Program-made: the position numbers and the translations under genes
In this document: positions 1 to 9,733 of the stretch, one piece after another
How the letters are laid out: every line of letters starts with the position of its first letter
How positions within the stretch are numbered: position 1 is the first letter of the stretch
The notes under the pieces: generated by a model
Told to the model about the DNA's origin: nothing
Databases searched by the model: none
What the model saw: only the letters and a program-made list of their open reading frames with translations
From: Lojkania enalia
Lineage: Eukaryota; Ascomycota; Dothideomycetes; Pleosporales
DNA: 31,798 nucleotides
Direction: 5' to 3'
NCBI GenBank assembly: GCA_010094045.1
Contig: ML986607.1
Span: 85,205-117,002 of the forward strand

Positions 1-202
1 AAATATAACTTATACTTCTAATCTAACTATTTATCTAATTTTTTAATATTTTCTAGTAAACGTTTAGAACTTTAATATTTTATTAGAAAGCTCTACTATA
101 AACTAGAAGAAAATATTAACTAATACCTAACTAAATATACCTACCTTCTATATATCTATTCCTATCTAGAATAAGATCTAATAATATTAGTTAATCTATT
201 AA
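1..202. repeat. RIP-decayed AT-rich repeat remnant
   Basis: This stretch is very A+T rich with many TA steps and no usable reading frame, like the rest of the left block. It precedes the left inverted repeat of the Fot1-like element. I could not assign it to a transposon family; it is probably the sequence into which that element inserted. Confidence 0.5.
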
Positions 203-290
203 TATATTCTATTATTAAAGCAGCTACCCTATTAAAGCAACTACCCTATTAAAGCGGCTACTTTTTCTTAGTATTATAAATACTATATAC
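203..290 (+). repeat. Left terminal inverted repeat of copy A, with three 16-bp iterons
   Basis: Three tandem variants of CTATTAAAGCGGCTAC lie at about 212-272, followed by the conserved TTTTTCTTAG and an AATACTATATA-like stretch. The right end of the same element carries only two units. The repeated motif probably includes transposase-binding sites; that role is inferred from position alone. Confidence 0.7.
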
Positions 291-1984
291 GAACTATAAT
301 AAATCTATAATATAACCTTCTATTAATTTAATAAGAAGGTAGAATTAAACTTACCTTATAGGCGTATAAATTAGGCTAATTTAAGAGTATATAACATACT
401 ACTATAGCTTTTAATATATAATATTAATAACTCTCAACTTAACTTTATAGAATCGCGTTTTACCTTTATATATAACTAAATTACTAGAAGCTTATAGTAA
501 CTAAAGAATAAATAATCGTATAATATATTCTTAACCTTAATTTATAAGAATTTGCACCCTAGTTATATAAGGTAGTAGATATAGTAGATAAACTATTAGG
601 CGTATATAGTATAATATCTATAAGAAAGAATTAGTCTAAATAATTTATAACGCGTATAAATAAGCTTAAAATAGCCTTTAATTAAGTAAAGGATTGCTAA
701 AGAATAAAATAAGAGAATCTAAAGATTATTAATACGTAGTTTAAACTTGTATAGGATATAATTATAAAATATAGTATATATAATAATAATATCTACAACT
801 TTAATAAGATAGGCTTTTAAATAGGTATTATTAGTACTATAAAGGTTGTTATAGGTTTAGAATATTATATAAGGCCTACTCTTATACAGCTAGATAATTA
901 CGAGTAGATTATAGTTATCTAGAGTATCCACGCTACTACGTACGCGACCCTACTATTTATTATCTATAAAAGACGCGTTTATATCTCTATATAGTATAAA
1001 AAAGTAGGTATACTATATAATTGGAAAATTTCAGTCTCTAAGAACAGCTGGATAAATAATACGCTTAATCTTAAGTAGCTAAAGTACTTTAATAAGTATA
1101 TAAAGATGCGTTAGATAAAATTATATAAGCTACTTATTTTAGACAGCTATAAAAGCTACCTTAACTAGAAATTTAAAGATTACTACCTTATATAAAAGAT
1201 TCTAATACTTTATATACCTTCTTATTTATTATATATACTTTAGCCTCTTAATATAGTTTACTTCTTACTATTAAAGTTAAAATACTTACAGTATATATAA
1301 GACTTAATATACTAACGCGTCTACTATATTAATAAAAAAGGCTTTCTTCTAGCCTTTAAAAACGTATTTTTTAATATATTTATATATAAGAACTATTAAA
1401 AAGCTTTTAAAGTAATAGAAATTATTCCTCTAAACGTATAGATTATATTAAATTACTTTTAATATATAACTATATACTCTACTAGAACTACTTTTATAAG
1501 AAGACTTCTAGTAGTCTAAAACTCTAAGTAATATATATAAATTTAGATTATAATTAATACTTATATAAAAGTCCTTTATATAATTACTAAAAGAGGTATA
1601 AGAAGAATTCTTACAGCTTATAAAAAGTGCTAAGTTAATACTATATTAGAATATACTTCTTTAAGCTCGCAATTCTAAACTTAAAAGATAATTAGAAGAA
1701 GTAATTAAGTATAAAACGTATAAAAGAAAGTATATTTAGTATAGTAGTATAATATTATATAGTAAGAGATCTTTATATATAGCTATTAAAGTATCTATAA
1801 GCTTTTAGCTCTTTAAGAAGACTTATAGTACTGATATTTAAGAAAGGGCTTAACCAGCTTAACACTACTATAGTAACTATAGTAAGACTGGATATAATAT
1901 TTATACGTGCTAAAAGGATAGTAGAGAAAATTCTAAATTAGATAAAAGTATATTATATATAGGATCTCTTATTAATATTAAGTA

Positions 1985-2066
1985 AATTAACTTTTTATAT
2001 ATAGTATTCGTTGTACTAAGAAAAAGTAGCCACTTTAATAGTTTAGCCGCTTTAATAGTAGAATAT
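1985..2066 (-). repeat. Right terminal inverted repeat of copy A
   Basis: Read on the minus strand, it gives two units of the AAAGCGGCTA-type iteron followed by CTACTTTTTCTTAG. This matches the left end of the same element and the terminus at 31536-31620. The differences are mostly C/T and G/A transitions, as RIP predicts. Confidence 0.75.
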
Positions 2067-4575
2067 ATTAATCTTTCTCTAATATATACTTTAGATAGTA
2101 GAGGTTTAAGTTTAAATATTATATAGTTTTAGGTTTATTTAATAACCCTCTATTCTATTATAGCTTCTTACTTTATAGAGTTTTTAAGTATCTTATCTTT
2201 ATTTAGTTATTTTAGCTTTATACCTATATCCTCTTTTCTTTTTTAGTAGGCTTTATATTATCGTTTAATATACGATATCTATACTACTTTAAAATATACT
2301 AGATAGTATTAATTTATATAGAAGTTGTCGTCTTCTCTAACCTAATAATTCTATTCTTATTTATATTATAATACATTTAGTACCTAGTATTTTACTAGTA
2401 CTTTATTTTATAAGAAGGCTACTACTTTTTATACTATATATACAGCCTTATCCTAATCTATTATATTAAGGTATCTTTCTACTACTTTCGTCATTTCTAT
2501 CTATTTTCGGAAGTATAAGAAATAGATCTCTCTAGAGTAGATATTTTACTATTCTTTATAAACGTTAATAATATCTTATCTTAGTCTATTCTTATTATAG
2601 AATTTTATAGGTAGTTCTTCTTATAGGGTAGCTATAGGAGCTAGAGTTCTCTATTTATACTCGACTATTCCTTATTAATATATAGAATATACCCTAGGTA
2701 CTAGTTTAAGTATTAGTACTCTAGTAGTAGCTTCTTCTATTTATAATAGGGTATTTATTTCTTTATCCTTATCTAATTCTTCTTAAACTTCTTCTAGCTA
2801 TCTTTTTATACGTTCTTACGTTACTATAAGTTACGTTTTCTTTTAAAGCTAATATCTTATAGTTGTAAGGGTATATATACTATTCTACACCTATAATCAG
2901 CGATATTAATTATTCGTACCTTTTAGTTGCAGTAGTATAGTAGTATAGAGCTATACTTCTAACAATAGTTTCTTTAAGTTATTAGTATATTTAATATTTA
3001 TCTTTATTATAGAAAGACTAATATAGGGTCTTATATTCTATAGTTGCAGCTAGTTTTTCTTTATCTACTTTCTGCGGTTTATCTTCTATAGGCTAGTTTT
3101 TCTTTTCTTTTTTTTTGCTTTAATATTCCTTTACTATATATCTTAGTTTCTAATAATTATAATACTTAATATCTTTCTTTTAAATCCTTCTTTCTTAAAT
3201 TGCCTATAACTTAAGCTTCTTTTCTCTAGTAGCGCTTAAGTCTATAGGTCCGCCTACATTAATAGCTTTTACTAAAAAGTATACCCTTTAATAGTATACT
3301 TATCTTTCTTTATTTTTAAACTAGTATAGTTTATTATTAATTCTTTTTACTAGTTAGAAGTATAATATTAAATCTTAAGGTTACTCTATATATATTATTA
3401 CACTTCTTATTTCTATCTTTAACCCTCTATAGAACTTTACTATTATATTATAGTTATCTTATATAACCTTATTTAAAAGCTATTAAAAGCTTAATATATA
3501 TAAAGTAATAGACTCTAGTTAAACTAGATTATAAAGTCTATCTTCTACTACTTGTACTTTATTAATATCTCTAAATACTAGTTTAAGTTTCTATTAGAAG
3601 TATACTAGACTTATAAATATTACCTTAGTTTTACTTTTCTAATATTCTTCTATATAGTTCTTAAAATCTATTAAGAAAGACTAAAACTAGTTAAAGAGTT
3701 TACCTGTTAGGTATACTCCTATAAATAATACTTTCTTATTCTTATACTAGATAATATTTAGGTTAGTATTAATATAGATTTTTACTACTACTAGAAATCT
3801 TTTAAGTTTAGACCTAGTTCTATTAAACTTATTAAGTAGTACTAATTTAATTTATTATTAATAATATATTATTAGTAGTATTCTTTTAACTTATTTAAGT
3901 TTCTAGATAATTTCTATAAGTTCTATTTCTTATTTACTATTAACTATTTTCTATATTTCTTTAAAACTTTTTAAAAGGCTATTCTAGATCTTTTTTAGGC
4001 TTCTTATTTATTTATCTACTAAAACTAGCTGTTCCTATTATTATATTAACTCGTTCTATATTCTCGTAAATATAGTTATTATACCTGTCTTTAAAGAGGT
4101 AGTTTTACTAGCTAATCCTAATATTTTACTTATATAAGTTTCCTATATTACTTATTAAAAGTATCTCTTTCCTTATAACTAGGGTAGTCTAACTAGTCTT
4201 CTTCTAACTTTACAAGGGTAGTTAAAGTATAACAGCCTCTAATTAGCTAAGTATAGGATAGGATAATAACTAAGAGTAATTATATACTATAAAGAGATTA
4301 TTCTTATAGATTTATAATAGAAGTATGTAAGTAGAGTATATAAAGGATATTTAAGTTAACTATAAAGAGCTATAAAGGTTAGAATTGTAAGGTTATTAAA
4401 TATAATTTAGTTTTCCTACTATTCCTCTTATTTAATTACTAATCTAGGATTAAGCGGGCTTAGTAATTTAGTTTAAACTAAGTTGCTAAGCTATCTATAT
4501 AACTAGCTCTACTCGCTTACCTATACAGAATTCTATACCTTAATAGACTCTAGCGCGAGGGTATTTATAATACTA
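2067..4575 (-). mobile_element. LTR-retrotransposon remnant with decayed gag, RIP-mutated
   Basis: The plus strand is T/C biased and no frame is open. On the minus strand at about 3166-3120 a reading frame keeps the CX2CX4HX4C spacing of a retroviral-type gag zinc knuckle. The three Cys positions read Tyr (TAT or TAC in place of TGT or TGC) and the His position also reads Tyr, as G-to-A mutation on this strand would produce. The 4200-4575 segment, which interrupts copy B, looks like LTR plus leader, but its ends are not certain. The element is cut at the left by copy A. It probably inserted into copy B, giving a nested arrangement. Assignment to Ty3/gypsy rather than copia is not possible from this part. 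Confidence 0.55.
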
Positions 4576-4792
4576 TAGCAACTTTTATAGACCTAATTAT
4601 ATCTATCTAAAAGCTAGTCTTGTTAAAGTTATATATATTTTTATTATAGATACTATACGTAGCTTTTATCTCTTTAATAAGCTTAAACTATACGCTAATA
4701 ACCTTAGGATTCTCTTACTATATCCTCTAGCAGTCCTTTACCTAATTAAATGCTATTTTAAGCTCTTTTATACGCATTATAAATCTCCCAGC

Positions 4793-5128
4793 CTAATTCT
4801 TACCTACTAGCTCTTTACTACGCGCAGCTAACAGTTTATCCGCTATATCTGCTACCTTATATAGCCGGGGCGCGAATCCTTGCGAATCTGGGTTAAGGAT
4901 ATATCGTACGATCGTCTGCTCTTTATTTGCAGTCAACTTTTGGCTATTTGCGCGGCAATTAGTACGCGCGAGGGTTCCTTTATATCTCCGCTGGAGAGTT
5001 GGTCGCGGTATACTGAACGCGTCAGCAGCAGCTCGTAGGCTTTGGAATTGGCCGGCTTTATACGCTTGAAGGGCAAGCTTAATTCTGCCTTCTTGCTGAG
5101 TATTATCTCTTTGTAGGTGTTGAGGCAT
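4793..5128 (-). pseudogene. Transposase N-terminus, pogo/Fot1 family, broken by an in-frame stop
   Basis: A 111-codon open frame starts at an ATG. Residues about 17-52 resemble a psq-type helix-turn-helix (KAGQFQSLRAAADAFSIPRP), followed by the start of a CENP-B/Tc5-type DNA-binding region. The frame ends at TAG directly after ...VGKN. It can be read past this stop for about 17 more codons, with TAG where family members have Trp, and then decays completely. The open part has normal base composition with several CpG sites, whereas everything further left is RIP-destroyed. It cannot encode a working transposase because the DDE domain is missing or destroyed. Confidence 0.75.
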
Positions 5129-5166
5129 TGCGTGTTATAGTTATCGTGTTCGCTGCCAAGAAATTT

Positions 5167-5198
5167 TGGCTCACTCGATGGGGTGGCTCACTCGATGG
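5167..5198. repeat. Two direct 15-bp iterons at the end of copy B
   Basis: TGGCTCACTCGATGG occurs at 5167-5181 and again at 5184-5198, separated by GG. Position and spacing match the terminal iterons of copies A and C, so these are taken as the subterminal binding repeats of a related but distinct Fot1-like subfamily. Confidence 0.7.
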
Positions 5199-5271
5199 TG
5201 CTTTACGTTATAGAAAACTAATATTTTAGCCACTTCAAGCTAATATAACCTTTGTTTAATCTACTTATTAC

Positions 5272-7449
5272 TTAGAGAGATGCATCTGTATCAAGAACAG
5301 CAACACTTAATTCGGGAAGACTAAACTCAAACGTTCCATTCATTCCAGCTATTACTTCGATAATCGTTGTATTCACAATGTTCAGGCCCGTGAAAGGGTC
5401 ATTGTACGCATAAGGATCGCCAACAGAGTTCGTGAGCATAGTCAGAGAAGCCTTTGTGCCCGGTTTGATTCCCTGGAATTCGATTGATACCGGGATCGGA
5501 CTGCTATCCGTCGAGTTGTATACAGCACCTTTCCACACCAGCGCTCCGTTTCTCGCTTGATCTTTGCCAGCTGTCCAATATAGGGGGTTGTAGCTGGAAT
5601 TCGAAGTAGTCGGGAGCGTATGCGAGATCGGGTGATGGGCAAAAAGCGACCAACAGAACCACGTCACGGCGCGCGTTGTCATCTTCGGGTCCGCTGTAAA
5701 TTGAATAAGAGTAATAGGCCATTGAAATCTATTTTCATTTTTCAAAACAGGAGCGTAAAAGGCCACCGGTATACGGTCTGAATTTCGCTCATATCCGATC
5801 AACGAAATTGCTTCGCCAACAGCACCAATCCACCAAGGGTATTTGTACAAGGGGCCTTCCCAGCGCGGGGGTATTGCGCCGTTGACGTGCGTCGCGGCCA
5901 TTTCGCCAACAATGTGGCCAATTTCGTTGTCAAAGCGGTCAAATTCGTACACCAGCTCATCGGGCTCTCGATAGGGGTGATAATCGCCGATAGCACCTGA
6001 AGGGAAGCTCAAACCTTCTTTAGTATTGGGACCCGTTGTTCTGCCCTCCGATGCGGGATCACTGGTTGCGGCGGAGGCGATGACTTGGATGTCGGGATAT
6101 GCAGCCGTGATAGCGTCGAAGAACATGCGGAAACGGTATTGGCGATACGATTGCCAGCCACCAGGATAGCCCGCGAGCCAATCCTCGTTCCCAATTTCAA
6201 CATAATTGAGTTCAAAAGGCTCAGGATGTCCTAGCTCTGCCCTTCTAGAGCCCCATGTCGAGTTTGGTGGTCCTCGTATGAATTCTATTTCATCTAGGGC
6301 ATCCTCAATGAAGGGTTGCAAGTTTTCTTTGGGCGTAGCATCGCCATTGAGCGCTAGACCTGCCCAGACTCCAATCACTAAAGGACTATGAGAACATGCA
6401 AATCTGTAGAGATTATCGGCACCCTTACCAATTTGTAGATTCATGTCCTCAGCCCACTCTAAGTACTCCATTAGCCCAAGTCCGTGGGTCTGTTGATATC
6501 CCCATACACCCTGGAAACCTGGGCGATCCTTCAGTGGTCCAAGAGTGTCCTTCCAATCCCAATATGTGTCGTTCGTGAGCCCTTCCAGCATATTGCCTCC
6601 AGGGAAACGGAGAAAGCGCTAATAACTGTATTAATTATACCCGATTCTCGCAGGATACCCGACTTACAGGGTTCATATCCGCGAGGGCTTCTGCAATATC
6701 TATTCGGAGCCCATTCTTTCGACCCTTATAAGTCGGTGGGAAGAGACTGATAAGATTAAAATCTAATGAGCCGTTTTTAGTCCCCTTGGGATCGAAGGTA
6801 ATCGCGAATGAATTGTTAGAGGTCGGCGCATCTTTCTCAGGCACAAGCTCGAACTCGTGTTCCGTCCACTGATCATCAACAGCTCTTGAATGCACTTGAA
6901 CAGATCCGAAAACCTCATAAACCAAGTCAGATTGCAATGATGCGGTAAATGAACCGTTGTAAGCGCCTTTGACCCAGAATGAGCCCATATATTTCTGTTT
7001 CCTTATATCCATGCCCCAGTATCCTTCGTTTTTGAAACCAATCTCTCCGGTGGTAGACGGGCTACTATTACCGGTCCGTGCCACTCGCATTGAAGCCGGC
7101 AGAGCCTTAGAAAGTGGTTCATCCAGAAATTGGATACTAAGATTGGCTCCATTGATGGGAAAGTAATGGGCTGTGGAGACTGGAAATTCTGTACTATGCT
7201 GGAAAGCGCGGTTTTGAATTAATTCGGCGTAGATGCCACCATCACCAGAATTGTTGATATCCTGAGCAATATCAATAGAGGCTAGATTTCTTGACTGAAT
7301 TGATTTCTGACCTCATGGAGAAAACCGTAGCCATACGAATGGCCAAATTTGCCAGTAATGTTGCCTCCAGAGGAATGGACAAGAATGTTAATGGCGGCGG
7401 TCGAGGTAACAAAGGTCGAAAGAGCAAAAACTTGTCCGGAGACAATCAT
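5272..7449 (-). CDS. Secreted alpha-L-arabinofuranosidase, GH51
   Basis: It removes terminal L-arabinose from arabinoxylan, arabinan and related plant wall polymers outside the cell. The model has four exons: 7449-7312, 7261-6668, 6618-6429 and 6377-5272 (675 residues). The introns are 50, 49 and 51 nt, all GT-AG; the first two fall between codons. The third has no stop and a length divisible by three, so it reads through unless spliced; removing it restores MNLQIVIGVWAG. Family landmarks are GFLHEDINNSGDGGIYAEL at the exon 1-2 joint, NPRFLRFPGGN at the exon 2-3 joint, the acid/base Glu of VEIGNED (about residue 372) and the nucleophile Glu of VGEMAA (about 466). A short hydrophobic N-terminus (MIVSGQVFALSTFVTSTAA) looks like a signal peptide. 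The ATG at 7449 is the only in-frame Met after an upstream stop. Several Asn-X-Ser/Thr sites are present. The length is slightly above the usual 630-660. The gene appears intact although its 3' end lies next to transposon copy B. Confidence 0.9.
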
Positions 7450-9009
7450 CTCGACAATTGTGGTGATAGCTGCTGTCAAACTTTAATGGGTGGTTTCTAA
7501 GCCGCGCCCTCGGATTTTAAGAAGGCTCGATTTATCCATGCCCACGGCCGGGTTCTTCGTAACTCAAATGGTAGCTCTCAGAGTATGACCGATGCCCTGT
7601 GTGCGGACTGCGCTTTCCGATGGGCCATTGGAGGAAATGCGGTGTTAGCGAACGGAGAAATTAATATAAGTGTGGGCTACCCCTACAGATCTATGTACGT
7701 CGACTACCAACCCCTCCTCAACTGGCCTGACGACTTTGGATGGTGACGGAATTTCGTGTATATAAGCATTCGAGCGGGAACCTATATATCTATGGTAATC
7801 GTACCGTTAGTATGGACACCGGATAAACAAACTGAAGCTAAATTCACACAAGACGTGTAGTATATTTAGACGTTAGATGGCAGAAAAAATAAAACTTGGG
7901 ACTCTGCTACAGATTAGGAGAAGTAATGGTATGAGGTGCTGTTCTGAGTTGTTTCTGAACAGCACGTGACGAGGTGGCGTATATGCCTGGTAGGCATATA
8001 CGCCACGATAGAGTCTGTGGCTTGTCTGCCTATGGAGGCTGGAACAATGTACATGTATATAAGTCCCTGGAAGCCCATAGGCTAATCGATACACTTGAAG
8101 AATCACATTTTCAACTTTCTGGCTGAGATACATAGGCTTCACCAATCGTGTCTCCCGAGGAAGCTAAAACATCCCAATATTTTAATACGCAACAAGACGA
8201 AACAGGTCACACCTTGTTCGAAACATTCTAGCTGGAATGTGTAGGTAACCACGGGTATGAAAGCACTGACAGCAATTAGCGATCTAGCCAGCACAAGGTC
8301 TCTTCATTCTTCTCACCTGCTATCATTTACACCTATTGGGCAATACAATGCTAGCCTTATACCAAAAAAACCTTTGTCGTCTACTGTATCAATTTGCTCT
8401 TGACGCTAGTCCATAAAGCCAGCAAGTATATCAGAGCAAAGTCTTCATTATTCGTGCACGTATGGAACGAAACACGCTATTGGGGTTTCTTTCATTAGCG
8501 GGCATCGCATTCTTTGGCTTTAAAAACCCCTCTCATGTTGATCGAGAATGATTAGTTAATCTTTTCTGCTTGAGCGCTAGGCAATCATTCATATCGAAGA
8601 ATCTCTAGGTAAAACCACTGTTGCAACATGAGGATAGGTCTGCGGGAAACTGTTCCGATGTGATCCGTGTCGGACAACTCCCGGCCAAACCCACGGTCGA
8701 TGCGTGCCATGGTTCCACCAAGATTACCCCGGTCGCTACTTGTACATGCATAGGCAAAAGGGCTACTGCGACTCAACATTTCAGGACGTACAAAGCTATC
8801 TTGTTGGGCCGCAACCTTGATAAATGACCCTCGCCCATTATTCAATCCAGACAAGACGACGGCCCACATCTCGAATCCCTCGTCGGACCAACTAAATCAA
8901 AGCGTCAGCCTCGTATACCCGACAGGGTTGCCTTATCAAAGCTCCGCACAGCACTCGCAGCGACTCCAGTGGTTCTCCCCGACTACATCGCACCCTTAGT
9001 CCGCCCAAC
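7450..9009. other. Intergenic region between the GH51 and Mpv17 genes
   Basis: This 1.56-kb region separates two divergent genes. I see no convincing protein gene; the short frames lack family features and intron-linked partners. It holds a pair of adjacent hairpins (7936-8006) and two plus-strand TATATAAG boxes (7759-7766 and 8056-8063). The stretch before 9010 is C/T rich, as in many fungal promoters. Confidence 0.5.
7936..8006. repeat. Two adjacent inverted repeats (hairpins)
   Basis: The first hairpin has 9-bp arms, GTGCTGTTC (7936-7944) and GAACAGCAC (7957-7965), with a 12-nt loop. The second has perfect 15-bp arms, GTGGCGTATATGCCT (7974-7988) and its exact complement at 7992-8006, with a 3-nt loop. 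They are 8 nt apart. The element is not next to a stop codon. It could be a small foldback element, a structured RNA or a protein-binding palindrome. Confidence 0.8.
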
Positions 9010-9684
9010 ATGAGACCTTCCCCGATCGTGCAATCGACCGTCCTCGCGCTCATCATCGATGCCTGTTCCAATGTTATAGCCCAGCGCCTTAAGGCATGGA
9101 ACGACAAGAAGGCCTTCGAGTTCGACCTTGTTCTCTTCATCCAATTCTCCATCATGACGGCTATTTCAGCACCCATAAACTTCCACTGGCAGGCATGGCT
9201 GGAGAGGACGTTCCCCCAAAAGAAGATTGTCACCTGCAAGAGGGAGGCTACGGCAAATGAAGAGGAAAAGGACGTCTTCGTGCGCGAAGGCGCGAGCGGA
9301 AGGCTGGTGGACGACGACGTCACGGTGCGCGATTGGCCAAACGTCTTCAAGAGGTGGTTCACAGATTGTATTACGGTTGGAGCGCTGTTCAACACCGTCA
9401 TGTTCCTAGTTTTGATGGGCACCTTGAAGGGCAAAGGTCTCACGCAAATCGTGATGGATATCAAGACGGTGAGATTGATCTTGACCCACGCTACATCTGG
9501 AACATCGAGCGCGGGCTAACTATGGACGCAGCAAACCTGGCAGATCATTTGGGACGGCTATAAGATGTGGCCCATCGCCAACTTCGCTAGCTCCTACGTC
9601 CCCGTCGAGCGCCGCATCGTCTTCTTCAGCTTCTGCGGTCTGCTCTGGAACATCTATCTGACATTTGTCGCCATCCGGCTATAA
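9010..9684 (+). CDS. Mpv17/PMP22-family membrane protein
   Basis: A member of the Mpv17/PMP22/Sym1 family of small four-helix proteins of the inner mitochondrial or peroxisomal membrane, thought to form or modulate channels. Exons are 9010-9468 and 9532-9684 (203 residues). The 63-nt intron starts GTGAGA, has a GCTAAC branch site at 9515-9520 and ends GCAG. The N-terminal helix (residues about 3-25, PSPIVQSTVLALIIDACSNV) and further hydrophobic segments at about 39-57 and 117-137 are visible. The C-terminal signature W-P-x-x-N-F...Y-V-P-V-E-R-R followed by LLWNIYLTFVAIRL is typical. A charged loop (residues about 75-108) is longer than in the animal proteins. The stop lies 49 bp from that of the convergent hydrolase gene. 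Which organelle it serves cannot be told from sequence. Confidence 0.85.
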
Positions 9685-9733
9685 ATATGCGACTTCATAT
9701 GCGTATCATGTGAGATGGATGGGATCCATCTCC

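Larger units (their letters stand above)
203..2066 (+). mobile_element. Fot1/pogo-type Tc1-mariner transposon, RIP-decayed (copy A)
   Basis: A DNA transposon of about 1.86 kb with both termini present. The left end (about 203-290) and the reverse complement of the right end (about 1985-2066) share a long imperfect inverted repeat starting near TATTCTA and containing AAGCGGCTACTTTTTCTTAG. The inside reads on the plus strand as a destroyed pogo-family transposase. A segment at about 525-700 matches the still-readable N-terminal region of copy B. A DDE-domain remnant reads LILDSYKSY near 1132-1160, where pogo transposases have LDSHxSH, and a remnant of the HSSHxLQPLD block lies near 1219-1260. 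Trp, Gln and Arg codons have become TAG, TAA or TGA throughout, so the copy is dead. Length and terminal structure fit Fot1-like elements. Confidence 0.8.
4576..5205 (-). mobile_element. 5' part of a second Fot1/pogo-like transposon (copy B)
   Basis: The terminus is at about 5167-5200 and carries two 15-bp iterons, TGGCTCACTCGATGG, in the same layout as the ends of copy A but with a diverged sequence. A transposase start lies inward from them. Reading leftward on the minus strand, the sequence stays alignable to copy A (about 525-835) until about 4575, where the match stops at the LTR-like sequence. The element end lies about 70 bp beyond the stop codon of the GH51 gene. Confidence 0.7.

Noticed and set aside
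211..272. CRISPR-like array in the left block
   Set aside because: The three short direct repeats are terminal iterons of a eukaryotic transposon without spacers; the genome is fungal.
7873..8145. Minus-strand frame of 90 codons with a start
   Set aside because: It spans the two perfect hairpins, so its peptide is partly the product of the inverted repeats; no domain or splice partner is seen.
8585..8869. Minus-strand frame of 94 codons upstream of the Mpv17 gene
   Set aside because: It lies in the probable 5' region of the plus-strand Mpv17 gene, resembles no family I know and has no supporting intron structure.
8892..9464. Minus-strand frame of 190 codons opposite the Mpv17 gene
   Set aside because: Antisense shadow of exon 1 of the Mpv17 gene, which has recognisable membrane helices and a consistent intron.
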